64,000 nt of DNA from Streptomyces sp. WMMC500 (GTDB lineage Bacteria > Actinomycetota > Actinomycetes > Streptomycetales > Streptomycetaceae). A program made the position numbers and the translations under genes. Below the pieces are notes generated by a model, which saw only the letters and a list, made by a program, of their open reading frames with translations, had not been told where the DNA came from and did no database searches. Where the stretch lies: assembly GCF_027497195.1 (NCBI RefSeq), contig NZ_CP114905.1, positions 1,674,001 through 1,738,000 of the forward strand. Reading direction: 5' to 3'. Of the stretch, positions 6,554-15,117 are shown one piece after another (within the stretch, counting starts at the first letter, position 1; each line of letters starts with the position of its first letter).

Positions 6554-7457
6554 CACCACCGGCACCGCCGCCGGGTCCGGCGCGAAGAACGGGGACTCCG
6601 CCGCCGGCCTCGCCGGGCTCGAAGCCGGCCTCGACGCCCTCGACACGCGCACCGCCTCGCGCACCCCGCTGCGCCAGGTGCTGCTGCACAGGGTGCTCCC
6701 GCCGATCGTCGCGATCGCCCTCGTGGTCGCCGTCTGGCAGTTGCTGTACGTGCTGGAGGTCAAGCCCGACTACCAGTTGCCGGGCCCGGGCCAGGTCTGG
6801 GACGCGCTCGCCGACCAGTGGTACGAGGGCACGCTGTTCGACGTCATCTGGACGAGCCTGTCCCGCGGCGTGCTCGGCTTCCTCATCGCCATCGCCATCG
6901 GCACCCCGCTCGGACTGATCGTCGCCAAGGTGCCGTTCGTCCGCGCGGCGATCGGCCCGATCCTCACCGGGCTGCAGTCGCTGCCGTCGGTGGCCTGGGT
7001 GCCCGCCGCGATCATCTGGTTCGGCCTCACCCCGTCGATGATCTACGCGGTGGTGCTGCTCGGCGCCGTCCCGTCGATCGCCAACGGGCTGGTCGCCGGC
7101 ATCGGCCAGATCCCACCGCTCTACCTCCGCGCCGGCCAGGTCATCGGCGCCACCGGCCTGCACGGCGTACGGCACGTCCTGCTGCCCGCCGCGCTGCCCG
7201 GCTATCTCGCCGGGCTCAAGCAGGGCTGGGCGTTCTCCTGGCGCTCGCTGATGGCCGCGGAGATCATCGCCACCTCCCCCGACCTCGGCGTGGGCCTGGG
7301 CCAGTTGCTGGAGACCGGCCGCGGCTACCAGGACATGGCGATCGTGCTCAACGCGATCCTGCTGATCCTCATCGTCGGTGTCGCCATCGAACTCCTGGTG
7401 TTCGGCCCGCTGGAGCGCCGGGTGCTGCGCAACCGGGGGCTGCTCGTGGCTCGCTGA
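6540..7457 (+). CDS. ssuC: Sulfonate-type ABC transporter permease
   Basis: A 305-residue inner-membrane permease with about six membrane helices. Its start overlaps the end of the ATPase gene by 14 bases. The first helix is near residues 55-75, after a soluble Gly/Ser/Ala-rich head. The cytoplasmic EAA-type loop, which contacts the ATPase, lies in the GATGLHGVRHVLLPAALPGY region. LGLIVAKVPFVRAAIGPIL and LQSLPSVAWVPAAIIWFGL are typical of SsuC/TauC proteins. It completes a three-gene importer, and the transcript probably ends in the following 250-base intergenic stretch. Confidence 0.92.
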   Translation: MASTDTTGTAAGSGAKNGDSAAGLAGLEAGLDALDTRTASRTPLRQVLLHRVLPPIVAIALVVAVWQLLYVLEVKPDYQLPGPGQVWDALADQWYEGTLFDVIWTSLSRGVLGFLIAIAIGTPLGLIVAKVPFVRAAIGPILTGLQSLPSVAWVPAAIIWFGLTPSMIYAVVLLGAVPSIANGLVAGIGQIPPLYLRAGQVIGATGLHGVRHVLLPAALPGYLAGLKQGWAFSWRSLMAAEIIATSPDLGVGLGQLLETGRGYQDMAIVLNAILLILIVGVAIELLVFGPLERRVLRNRGLLVAR

Positions 7458-7648
7458 GCGCGAGCCGTTCCCCCGAGACCCCGCCGGGGGCCGTTCCGGG
7501 CCCGAGGACAAGGCCCGAAGCGGCCCCCGGCGTTATGCGTGTAAGGGACATGACTCCTCCGCGGTGGGGTTATCCCCCCTTCTTTCGGTGGAGCTGAGTA
7601 CCACCGGGTTCACCTGCCAGCACGATGGGGACCGCGTCCGCGCTTCTC

Positions 7649-7654
7649 TAGCGT
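7649..7654 (+). promoter_or_regulatory. -10-like element TAGCGT before the MMPL gene
   Basis: TAGCGT at 7649 lies 53 bases before the ATG at 7708. It is followed by a leader with a GAGGGAGAG ribosome binding site. No good -35 is visible. The remaining intergenic stretch 7458-7648 holds no convincing gene: one 20-codon reading frame begins near 7535 but has no ribosome binding site. Confidence 0.35.
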
Positions 7655-7707
7655 CGTATCGGCAGGTGGGGGCAGTGTGCCGCCGCCGCGCACGAGGGAG
7701 AGCGACG

Positions 7708-10002
7708 ATGGGGGCACCGAGGGCGCCGAGGCATACGAAGCGGCGGCAGGGCGTCGCCGCGGCCGTCGGCGGCTGGAGCGTGACCCACCGCTGGGCCGCG
7801 GTGGGTATCTGGGTGTTGTTCGTGGTGCTGGCGACCGTCGCCGGCTCCGCGGCGGGGCGCGCGGACGTCAGCGACAGCGAGGAGGTCCCGGGCGAGACCG
7901 GGCGGTCCGCGAAGATCCTCGAAGACGCGGGCGTGGACGAGCCGGTCGGGGAGAGCGTGCTCGTCCAGTCGCAGCAGGGCGCCCCGAAGGCGTCGGCGGC
8001 CGAGTTCCGTACGGCCGTCGACGACGTCGTACGGGCCGTGCAGGACACCGGCGAGGTGACGGACGTCGTCTCGCCCTACGACAGCGACACGATCTCCGAG
8101 GACGGGCGCTCCGCGCTGGTCCAGTTCCGGATGAAGGGCGACCCGGAGACCGCCGCGGACCGGGTGGAGCCGGTGACCGACGCGGTCGCGAAGGTCCAGG
8201 AGAAGCACGAGTCGCAGGGGCTGCTGATCGAGGAGATCGGCGGCGCCAGCATGGAGAAGACCTTCGACGACGCCTTCGGCGAGGACTTCAAGAAGGCCGA
8301 GTACTCGGCGGTGCCGATCGCCTTCGGCATCCTGCTGATCGTCTTCGGCGCGTTCGTGGCCGCGCTGCTGCCGGTGGTGCTGGCGATGACGGCGATCGTG
8401 GCGACGATGGGCCTGATGGGCGTGGTCAGCCACGTCCAGCCGATGAGCGACGTCGCCGACTCGGTGATGCTGCTGGTGGGTCTGGCCGTCGGCGTCGACT
8501 ACTGCCTGTTCTACCTGCGCCGCGAGCGCGAGGAGCGGGAGAAGGGCCGGGACGCGCGAACGGCGCTGGAGATCGCCGCCGCCACCTCCGGGCGCGCGGT
8601 GCTGGTCTCCGGCATCACCGTCATCGTCGCGATGTGCGGCATGCTCTTCACCGGCCTCGCCGACTTCGAGGCGATGGGCGTGGCGTCGCTGATGGTGGTC
8701 GCGGTGGCGATGGTCGGCTCGGTGACCGTGCTGCCGGCGATGCTGTCGCTGCTCGGCGAGCGGGTCGAGAAGGGCAGGGTGCCGTTCCTGGCCCGGCTCA
8801 AGCGCGGCCGCTCCAACGCCGGCGGGGAGAGCCGGGTGTGGCGGGCCGTGCTGACGCGGGTGCTGCGCCGGCCGAAGGCGGCGGTGGTCGTGGCCACCGG
8901 CGCGCTGGCGGCGATCGCCCTGCCGGCGGTGGGCATGAACACCGCGAACCTCACGCTGGACCAGGAGTTCGGCGACTCGCTGCCGATCGTGCAGACCTAC
9001 GACCGGATCAACGAGGCGTTCCCCGGCGGCTCCGACCCCGCCGAGGTGGTCGTCAAGGCCGACGACATCAACGCGCCCGAGGTCCGCAGGGCCATCGTCG
9101 ACTTCGAGGAGCAGGCGCTGGACACGGGCGCGTCCAAGGGCCCGATCGACGTCCAGGTCTACGACGACAGGAACGTGGCCATCATCGAGGTGCCCCTCGT
9201 CGGCGGCTCCGACCAGGACAAGGCGGAGAAGAGCCTGGCCCTGCTGCGCGACGACATCCGGCCGGTGACGCTGGAGGCGGTGGACGGCGTCGAGGCGCCG
9301 GTCGGCGGCCAGGTCGCGGGAAGCAAGGACTTCAACGACCAGCTCGTCGGCGCGGTGGTGCCGGTCTTCCTCTTCGTGGTGGCCTTCGCCTTCGTGCTGA
9401 TGCTGATGGCCTTCCGGTCGCTGACGATCGCGATCACCTCGATCCTGCTCAACCTGCTGTCGGTGGGCGCGGCGTACGGCGTGCTGACGATGGTCTTCCA
9501 GCACGGCTGGGGCGCGGGTCTCGTCGGCGCCGAGGGCGTCGGGGCGATCGTCGCCTGGCTGCCCCTGTTCCTCTTCGTCATCCTCTTCGGGCTGAGCATG
9601 GACTACCACGTGTTCGTGGTCTCCCGCATCAAGGAGGCGCGGGCGCAGGGGCGGAACACCGCGGACGCCATCTCGCACGGTGTGATCACCACCGCGGGCG
9701 TGGTGACCAGCGCGGCCGTCATCATGGTCGCGGTGTTCTCGATCTTCGGGACGCTGTCCATGCAGTCCATGAAGCAGATGGGCGTGGGGCTGGCCACGGC
9801 GGTGCTGATCGACGCGACGATCATCCGCGGCGTGCTGCTGCCCGCGGTCATGTCGCTGCTCGGCGAGCGCAACTGGCACTTCCCGAAGGCACTGCGCTGG
9901 CTGCCCGACCTGGAGAAGGAGGACACGCGGCCGGTACCCACGGGTAGCGTTCCGCCGCCGGTTCCCGCAGACTCTCCGTTGGTCGAAGGGAGCCGCCGAT
10001 GA
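7708..10002 (+). CDS. MMPL/RND-family membrane transporter
   Basis: This 764-residue protein belongs to the actinobacterial MMPL group, proton-driven exporters of lipids and hydrophobic compounds. The layout is the usual duplicated one: a first helix near residues 25-45, a large extracellular loop, a block of five helices (about 195-370), a second first-helix near 395, another loop, and a final helix block (about 545-710). GLAVGVDYCLFYLRRERE and its second-half counterpart LFGLSMDYHVFVVSRIKE carry the conserved transmembrane Asp-Tyr pairs of the proton relay. ATG 7708 follows GAGGGAGAG. The stop overlaps the start of the FMN oxidase gene, so the two may be co-translated. The exported substrate is unknown. 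Confidence 0.92.
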   Translation: MGAPRAPRHTKRRQGVAAAVGGWSVTHRWAAVGIWVLFVVLATVAGSAAGRADVSDSEEVPGETGRSAKILEDAGVDEPVGESVLVQSQQGAPKASAAEFRTAVDDVVRAVQDTGEVTDVVSPYDSDTISEDGRSALVQFRMKGDPETAADRVEPVTDAVAKVQEKHESQGLLIEEIGGASMEKTFDDAFGEDFKKAEYSAVPIAFGILLIVFGAFVAALLPVVLAMTAIVATMGLMGVVSHVQPMSDVADSVMLLVGLAVGVDYCLFYLRREREEREKGRDARTALEIAAATSGRAVLVSGITVIVAMCGMLFTGLADFEAMGVASLMVVAVAMVGSVTVLPAMLSLLGERVEKGRVPFLARLKRGRSNAGGESRVWRAVLTRVLRRPKAAVVVATGALAAIALPAVGMNTANLTLDQEFGDSLPIVQTYDRINEAFPGGSDPAEVVVKADDINAPEVRRAIVDFEEQALDTGASKGPIDVQVYDDRNVAIIEVPLVGGSDQDKAEKSLALLRDDIRPVTLEAVDGVEAPVGGQVAGSKDFNDQLVGAVVPVFLFVVAFAFVLMLMAFRSLTIAITSILLNLLSVGAAYGVLTMVFQHGWGAGLVGAEGVGAIVAWLPLFLFVILFGLSMDYHVFVVSRIKEARAQGRNTADAISHGVITTAGVVTSAAVIMVAVFSIFGTLSMQSMKQMGVGLATAVLIDATIIRGVLLPAVMSLLGERNWHFPKALRWLPDLEKEDTRPVPTGSVPPPVPADSPLVEGSRR

Positions 10003-11168
10003 ACCTGCCGTTCGGCAACTACCAGAACGAGATCTATCTGAACGGACTGGCGGACACGCTGCCGCCGTTCACCACCGACCCCACGGCGCTGGAGCAGTCC
10101 GCGCGCGAGCGGCTGGCGGACGGTCCGTTCTGGTACGTCGCGGGCGCGGCCGGCTCGGGCGCCACCGCCCGGGCCAACCGGGAGGCGTTCGACCGGGTCC
10201 GCCTCGTCCCGCGCATGCTGACCGGCGCCACCGAGCGGAGCCCGGCCACCACCGTGCTGGGCTCCGCCCTCCCCGCGCCCGTGCTGCTGGCGCCCGTCGG
10301 GGTGCAGTCGATCCTGCACCCCGACGGCGAACTGGCCACGGCCCGCGCCGCCGCCGCCCTCGGGATCCCGATGGTGATGTCCACGGCCTCCTCGTACTCC
10401 ATCGAGGAGGTCGCGGAGGCGAGCGGCGCGGGCCCGCGCTGGTACCAGTTGTACTGGCCGAACGACGACGAGGTGTGCGCCAGCATCCTGGCGCGCGCCC
10501 GCGCCGCGGGCTTCACCGCCCTCGTCGTCACCCTCGACACCTGGACCCTGGCCTGGCGCCCGCACGACCTCGACACCGCGTACCTGCCGTTCATCCGCGG
10601 CGTCGGCACCGCCGTGGCCTTCTCCGACCCGGCCTTCCGCGCGGGCCTCGCGAAGCCGCCGGAGGAGGACCTCGGGGCGGCGGTGCTGCGGTGGGTGCCG
10701 ATGTTCACGGGGACGGACCGGACGTGGGACCGGCTGCCGTTCCTGCGGGAGCACTGGGACGGGCCGATCCTCCTCAAGGGCATCCAGCACCCGGACGACG
10801 CCCGCCGGGCCGCGGACGCGGGGCTGGACGGCGTCGTCGTCTCCAACCACGGCGGCCGGCAGGTCGACGGCGCCGTCGCGGCGCTCGACATGCTGCCGGA
10901 GGTCGCCGAGGCGGTCGGCGACCGCGTCGAGGTGCTCTTCGACTCGGGCGTACGGACCGGGGCCGACGTCCTCAAGGCCCTCGCGCTGGGCGCGCGGGCG
11001 GTGCTGTACGGCAGGCCGTACGCCTACGGCCTCGCCCACGGCGGCGAGGAGGGCGTCACGCACGTGCTGCGCAGCCTCCTCGCCGACCTCGACCTCACCC
11101 TCGGACTGTCGGGTCACCGCTCGGTGCGGGAGTGGGGCCCGGACGACGTGCGGCGCCGTCCGGGCTGA
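9999..11168 (+). CDS. FMN-dependent alpha-hydroxy-acid oxidase (lactate 2-monooxygenase family)
   Basis: A 389-residue FMN enzyme that oxidises an L-2-hydroxy acid, with L-lactate the best guess. It is a full TIM barrel. LLAPVGVQSILHPDGE and WYQLYWPND carry active-site contacts, LLKGIQHPDD the flavin Lys, VVSNHGGRQVDG the catalytic His and substrate Arg, and FDSGVRTGADVLKALALGA the FMN phosphate loop. The N-terminal NYQNEIYLNGLADTLPPFTTD and the overall length fit the lactate 2-monooxygenase branch better than glycolate oxidase. It starts in the ATGA overlap with the MMPL gene. Its last 74 bases overlap the convergent transporter gene on the other strand. Confidence 0.88.
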   Translation: MNLPFGNYQNEIYLNGLADTLPPFTTDPTALEQSARERLADGPFWYVAGAAGSGATARANREAFDRVRLVPRMLTGATERSPATTVLGSALPAPVLLAPVGVQSILHPDGELATARAAAALGIPMVMSTASSYSIEEVAEASGAGPRWYQLYWPNDDEVCASILARARAAGFTALVVTLDTWTLAWRPHDLDTAYLPFIRGVGTAVAFSDPAFRAGLAKPPEEDLGAAVLRWVPMFTGTDRTWDRLPFLREHWDGPILLKGIQHPDDARRAADAGLDGVVVSNHGGRQVDGAVAALDMLPEVAEAVGDRVEVLFDSGVRTGADVLKALALGARAVLYGRPYAYGLAHGGEEGVTHVLRSLLADLDLTLGLSGHRSVREWGPDDVRRRPG

Positions 11169-12018
11169 TCGCCCGCAGCGCGTAGCCCGCGGCGGTGGCG
11201 GCGACGTAGCTGAGGACGGCGTACACCGCGCCGGGCATGCCCATCGCGGTGCTGTCCAGCAGCGTCGGGCTGATCGCGATGGTCATGGCCAGGCCCACGT
11301 TGTGCATGCCGATCTCGAAGCAGCACGCCACGGCCTGCGGGTGCGCGGCGCGCACCAGCCGGGTGGCCCCGTAGCCGACGGCCAGCGAGATCAGCGTGAA
11401 CAGGAAGGTGATCGGCCCGAGGTCCACGAACGAGTCGGTGATCCGGTCCCGTTCGGCCACGGCCACGCCGACGATCACCAGGAAGAGCCCGAAGAGGGAC
11501 GCCACCCGCACCGGCCGGTCGATGCGCTCCCGGACCCGCGGGGCCTTGGCCCGGGTGAGCATGCCGAGCCCGACGGGGATCAGCACGATCGCGAACACCT
11601 GGAGGATCTTGTCGTAGTTCAGGCCCAGGTCGTCGCGGCCGACGTCGAAGTACTCCAGCGAGAAGTTGACGATCAGCGGCAGGGAGAAGAGCGAGAGCGC
11701 GGAGTTGACGGCGGTGAGCGTGATGTTGAGGGCCACGTCGCCGCCGAAGAGCCGGCTGTAGTAGTTGGCGATGGCCCCGCCCGGCGAAGCGGCCAGCAGC
11801 ATCATCCCCACCGCGTACGCGGGCGCCAGGTCGAAGGCGAGCACCAGCCCGAAGCAGGCGGCGGGCAGCAGCAGCACCTGGCAGACCAGCGCGACGGCGA
11901 CGGCCCGGGGGTGGTGCTTGACCCGCCGGAAGTCGGCGAGCGTGAGGCCCAGGCCGAGGCCGTACATGATGACGGCGAGGACGACGGGCATCATGACGGT
12001 CGTTACCGGTGAGTCCAC
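11095..12018 (-). CDS. Bile acid:sodium symporter (BASS) family transporter
   Basis: A membrane protein of about 307 residues with nine or ten predicted helices. It fits the BASS family of sodium-coupled organic-anion carriers. Typical stretches are VLAVIMYGLGLGLTLADFRRV at the N-terminus, LLAASPGGAIANYYSRLFGGDVALNITLTAVNS and CFEIGMHNVGLAMTIA, which contain the family's sodium-site and crossover-helix residues. The substrate cannot be read from sequence; a small carboxylate is plausible beside a hydroxy-acid oxidase. I used GTG 12018; two ATG codons at 11994 and 11991 are alternative starts and none has a strong ribosome binding site. Its stop lies inside the convergent oxidase gene. Confidence 0.87.
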   Translation of the reverse strand: MDSPVTTVMMPVVLAVIMYGLGLGLTLADFRRVKHHPRAVAVALVCQVLLLPAACFGLVLAFDLAPAYAVGMMLLAASPGGAIANYYSRLFGGDVALNITLTAVNSALSLFSLPLIVNFSLEYFDVGRDDLGLNYDKILQVFAIVLIPVGLGMLTRAKAPRVRERIDRPVRVASLFGLFLVIVGVAVAERDRITDSFVDLGPITFLFTLISLAVGYGATRLVRAAHPQAVACCFEIGMHNVGLAMTIAISPTLLDSTAMGMPGAVYAVLSYVAATAAGYALRAISPDGAARRPGPTPAPSGDPTVRG

Positions 12019-12117
12019 GCGCACCAGCCTGCTGGGTCGCACGGGGCGCTGTCCATGCCGGAATGGTTGCGATAATTCGATGGCGCCTCCGCTTGTCCCC
12101 GGCCCAGGATGGCGCGC

Positions 12118-12738
12118 ATGCTCGCGACTCTCCTCGCCTTCCTCGGGGCCTGCACGCTGATCGCCGCCACCCCGGGGCCCAGCACGGTCCTGATCATCCG
12201 CAACTCGATGCACAGCCGCCGCGCCGGGATGATGACCGTCCTCGGCAACGAGACGGGCGTCTTCCTGTGGGGCACGGTCGCCGCGTTCGGCCTCACGGCG
12301 CTGCTCGCGGCCTCGCAGGTGGCGTACGACGTGATGCGCTGGGTCGGCGCGGCGGTGCTGGTCTGGTTCGGGGTGCAGGCGCTGCGCGCGGCGCGGCGGG
12401 GGGCGGCGGCGGAGTTCGCGGACCGGCCGGGCGCGGAGGTCACGTCGTGGCGCGCGTACCGCTCGGGCCTGCTGCTGAACCTGGCCAACCCGAAGGTGGG
12501 CGTCTTCGCGATGTCGTTCCTGCCGCAGTTCGTGCCCGCGTCCGCGCCGCAGTTGGCGACGACGGTGGCGTTCGCGGCGCTGTGGGCGGTGTACGAGGTC
12601 GGCTGGTACGCGGTGTACGTGTGGTTCGTGGGGCGGATGAAGGGCCTGCTGTCGCGGGCGGGCGTGCGCAAGCGGCTGGAGCAGGTGTCCGGCACGGTGC
12701 TCGTGGCGCTGGGGATCCGGCTGGCCGTGGAGCACTGA
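12118..12738 (+). CDS. LysE/RhtB-family amino-acid exporter
   Basis: A 206-residue inner-membrane protein with six predicted helices, the standard size of LysE-type exporters. The N-terminal ATPGPSTVLIIRNSMHSRRAG holds the family signature and the middle GLLLNLANPKVGVFAMSFLPQFV the second conserved block. ATG 12118 has AGGA eight bases upstream; ATG 12109 is in frame and would add MAR. It likely exports an amino acid or small metabolite. It is divergent from the BASS transporter across about 100 bases containing an AT-rich patch (gataattcga). Confidence 0.87.
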   Translation: MLATLLAFLGACTLIAATPGPSTVLIIRNSMHSRRAGMMTVLGNETGVFLWGTVAAFGLTALLAASQVAYDVMRWVGAAVLVWFGVQALRAARRGAAAEFADRPGAEVTSWRAYRSGLLLNLANPKVGVFAMSFLPQFVPASAPQLATTVAFAALWAVYEVGWYAVYVWFVGRMKGLLSRAGVRKRLEQVSGTVLVALGIRLAVEH

Positions 12739-12755
12739 GCGGAGCGCGCGTTCGC

Positions 12756-12771
12756 GCGTACGGGAACGGAA
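12756..12771 (+). promoter_or_regulatory. Shared 16-base motif, copy 1 (possible sigma-factor element)
   Basis: GCGTACGGGAACGGAA occurs here, 58 bases before the FG-GAP lipoprotein start. It recurs exactly at 14376, 42 bases before the chosen FHA-protein start. GGAAC inside it resembles the -35 of ECF sigma factors in Streptomyces. The -10 part cannot be assigned with confidence. Confidence 0.35.
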
Positions 12772-12829
12772 CACAGCCCTGATCGGAACGTGATGGGTCC
12801 GTGCACTGCACGCCGCAGACTCGTGTGCC

Positions 12830-14302
12830 ATGTACGTGCACTTACTGCCGGGACGGCGCCTCGCCGCGCTCCTGCTTCCGGCCGCGCTGCTGGCCGCGGG
12901 CTGCGGGGACGGGAACGACGGTGGGGACCAGGACCGTACGTCTGCCGCCTGCACGTTCGCGTCCGACCGGCCCGGCCGCGCCCCCGACCGGGCCGGCGAA
13001 CGGGTCAACAGGGACGACGTGGACGGAGACGGGCATGCCGACGCTGTGCTCAACGGCTGGTACCGGAGCCCCAACCGCCCGGGCAGGCCGTTCCGGAACA
13101 ACCGCTTCGTGCTCCGCGCCGCGGACGGCGGCCCGGACCCGGCGGTCGCCTTCCCGCTCAGCGGCTGCTACCCGCCGCACGGCCCGCTGCCGCAGGTGCC
13201 CGTGGGTCACGACTACTCCCTCCAGCTCACCGGCGACCTCGACGACGACGGGTACGCCGACGTCCTCGTCCGCGGCGTACGGGGCCCGGACGGCTCCGAC
13301 TCCGGGCGGCAGCGCATCCTCTGGGGCGGGCCCGAAGGCCCGTCGGCCGCGACCGACCTGCCCCCGGGCACCGACCCGGCCGCCGGCGTCGGCGACTTCG
13401 ACGGCGACGGCGCCCTCGATCTGCTGACCCTCGCCGTCTCCGGAGGCGACTACAGACGCCACGCCCAGCCCGCCACCGTGCTGCGCGGCCCGCTGACCCG
13501 CGCCGGCGCGAGGCCGCGCTCGGCGGCGGAGCTGGACGTGGGCTTCGACGGCTGGGCGTCGGTCAACGGAGCGCTCGTCGGCGACTTCGACGGCGACGGC
13601 CGGGACGACCTGGTCACCAAGGCCACGTACGGCGAGGAGGACGTGCGCTTCGAGGAGGACATGCCGGACGGCGTACTCGACGCCGTGTTCTACCGCGGCA
13701 CACCCGGCGGACTGCGGCCCGCCGGCGCCGTGCCGGGCCTCACCTCCGGGTCGCCGGGGCGCGGCGACGGCGCCGCTCCGCTGGCGGCCGGCGACTTCGA
13801 CGACGACGGGACGGACGACATCGTCGCCCGGCATGACGACGAGGACGGCGCCGCCGTCTTCTACGGCAGCCCGGCGGGACCGGGGGCGGGCCGGGAGAGT
13901 ACCGAGCTGGGTCGTGAGGTCGACCTGGGGTACGTCGTCGGCGACGTGAACGGCGACGGGACGGACGACCTCGCCACGTCCCACTCCAGGAGCGGCGGGG
14001 AGGGTGAGGTCACGGTCGCCGTGGGCGGCGCCGACGGTCTCGACGCGGCGGGCGCGCAGGACGTCGTGCCGCAGGACCTGGGGGCGGAGCGCAGAGGGCG
14101 CCCGAACGCGGACCACTTCTTCGGCTGGCAGCTCCACCTCGCCGACCTCGACACGGACGGGTACGACGACCTGGTCGTCGCCACGTTCCGCGCGGGCGAG
14201 CCCCTGGAGACGGCCGGCTACTGGATCCTGCGGGGCTCGCGGGAGGGCACGTCGGTGGCGGACCGCGACTTCGTCGTGACCGGGGAAGCGGGCCGGGGCT
14301 GA
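12830..14302 (+). CDS. FG-GAP/VCBS-repeat lipoprotein, predicted seven-bladed propeller
   Basis: A 490-residue secreted lipoprotein; the signal peptide ends in LLAAGC near residue 25. The mature protein is built from about seven repeats with a calcium-loop core of D-x-D/N-x-D-G-x-x-D-D/L: VDGDGHADAV, DLDDDGYADVL, DFDGDGALDLL, DFDGDGRDDLV, DFDDDGTDDIV, DVNGDGTDDLA and DLDTDGYDDLV. Seven such blades match an integrin-alpha-like beta-propeller tethered to the outside of the membrane. No catalytic domain is visible. Proteins of this kind often bind ligands or other surface proteins. The promoter region carries the 16-base motif shared with the next gene. Confidence 0.85.
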   Translation: MYVHLLPGRRLAALLLPAALLAAGCGDGNDGGDQDRTSAACTFASDRPGRAPDRAGERVNRDDVDGDGHADAVLNGWYRSPNRPGRPFRNNRFVLRAADGGPDPAVAFPLSGCYPPHGPLPQVPVGHDYSLQLTGDLDDDGYADVLVRGVRGPDGSDSGRQRILWGGPEGPSAATDLPPGTDPAAGVGDFDGDGALDLLTLAVSGGDYRRHAQPATVLRGPLTRAGARPRSAAELDVGFDGWASVNGALVGDFDGDGRDDLVTKATYGEEDVRFEEDMPDGVLDAVFYRGTPGGLRPAGAVPGLTSGSPGRGDGAAPLAAGDFDDDGTDDIVARHDDEDGAAVFYGSPAGPGAGRESTELGREVDLGYVVGDVNGDGTDDLATSHSRSGGEGEVTVAVGGADGLDAAGAQDVVPQDLGAERRGRPNADHFFGWQLHLADLDTDGYDDLVVATFRAGEPLETAGYWILRGSREGTSVADRDFVVTGEAGRG

Positions 14303-14375
14303 ACTGCTGCTGAGCGGTCGTCAGCTCACAAGAGCCGCACGGGTGGGGCCGGTGTGTCGATCATTTGTCACGGGT

Positions 14376-14391
14376 GCGTACGGGAACGGAA
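14376..14391 (+). promoter_or_regulatory. Shared 16-base motif, copy 2
   Basis: Exact copy of the motif at 12756, here before the FHA gene. If it is a promoter element, the FHA protein cannot start at the in-frame TTG 14365 upstream of it, which supports GTG 14434. Confidence 0.35.
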
Positions 14392-14433
14392 GCGTACTGG
14401 ACACCCACCGCCGCCCGGTCCGACAATTCGAAG

Positions 14434-15009
14434 GTGTCCGGCTCCGACCACCCCACGTCTTCCGCCTTCCCCGTGTACCCGGCGGGGACCCCGCGCGTCT
14501 CCGACGAGGAGCGGGACAGTGCGATCGAGTTGCTGCGCGACGGCGCGGCCGAGGGCAGGCTGTCGCAGGACACGTTCCTGGCCCGGCTGGAGCTGGCCCT
14601 CGCCGCCCACTCCCACGAGCAGTTGGCGGCGCTGACCGCCGATCTGCCGCCGCGCGAGGGGCGGTTGACGCGGGCGATCCTCGGCACCGTCTCCAAGGCG
14701 TCGTCGCTCGGGGTGCGGGTGAAGCAGGCGTGGCAGGCGGAGCGGCTGCCGCCGCTGATGCTCCCGGCGCCGGGCACGTTCCCGCTGCGCATCGGGCGGG
14801 ACCCGCGCAACGGGCTGCGGCTGATGGAGGAGACCGTCTCGCGGATGCACGCGGAGCTGCGGTGCGCGAGTGGGGTGTGGCTGCTGCGGGACCTCGGTTC
14901 GACGAACGGGACGTTCATCAACGGCCGCCGGCTCACGGGCGAGGCGCCGGTCCGCCCCGGCGACCAGCTCGGCTTCGGCCACACCCGCTACCTGCTGACG
15001 GCCCGCTGA
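14434..15009 (+). CDS. DUF1707-FHA domain protein
   Basis: A soluble protein of about 191 residues. The N-terminal part (RVSDEERDSAIELLRDGAAE, then GRLSQDTF) is a DUF1707 domain, common in Streptomyces, often at the head of membrane or signalling proteins. The C-terminal 90 residues are an FHA phosphothreonine-binding domain: LRIGRDPRNGLRL, VSRMHAELR and LRDLGSTNGTFING carry the conserved Arg, Ser-x-x-His and Asn of the peptide-binding surface. No kinase is adjacent, so its phosphorylated partner is unknown. The divergent neighbour across a hairpin is a penicillin-binding protein. The start is uncertain: GTG 14434 is chosen because an upstream motif lies before it. Confidence 0.85.
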   Translation: MSGSDHPTSSAFPVYPAGTPRVSDEERDSAIELLRDGAAEGRLSQDTFLARLELALAAHSHEQLAALTADLPPREGRLTRAILGTVSKASSLGVRVKQAWQAERLPPLMLPAPGTFPLRIGRDPRNGLRLMEETVSRMHAELRCASGVWLLRDLGSTNGTFINGRRLTGEAPVRPGDQLGFGHTRYLLTAR

Positions 15010-15012
15010 GAC

Positions 15013-15045
15013 CCCGGCGCCGGACCGGCCGGACCGGGCGCCGGG
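15013..15045. terminator. GC-rich hairpin between convergent FHA and PBP genes
   Basis: CCCGGCGCC and GGCGCCGGG form a perfect 9-base stem around a 15-base middle (ggaccggccggaccg) that can itself pair. It lies 3-36 bases after the FHA stop, and the PBP gene converges on it from the other side. There is no U-run. A Streptomyces-type bidirectional terminator is likely. Confidence 0.5.
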
Positions 15046-15117
15046 CGGGGCAGGGGCACGGGCAGGGCGCGCAGCACCGCCGGGGACGGCCCGTACGGGC
15101 CGCGCGCCCACGCGGAC

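Noticed and set aside
7535..7597. Short reading frame MRVRDMTPPRWG upstream of the MMPL gene as a leader peptide
   Set aside because: It has no ribosome binding site and no Cys or other suggestive codon run, and a likely promoter lies downstream of it.
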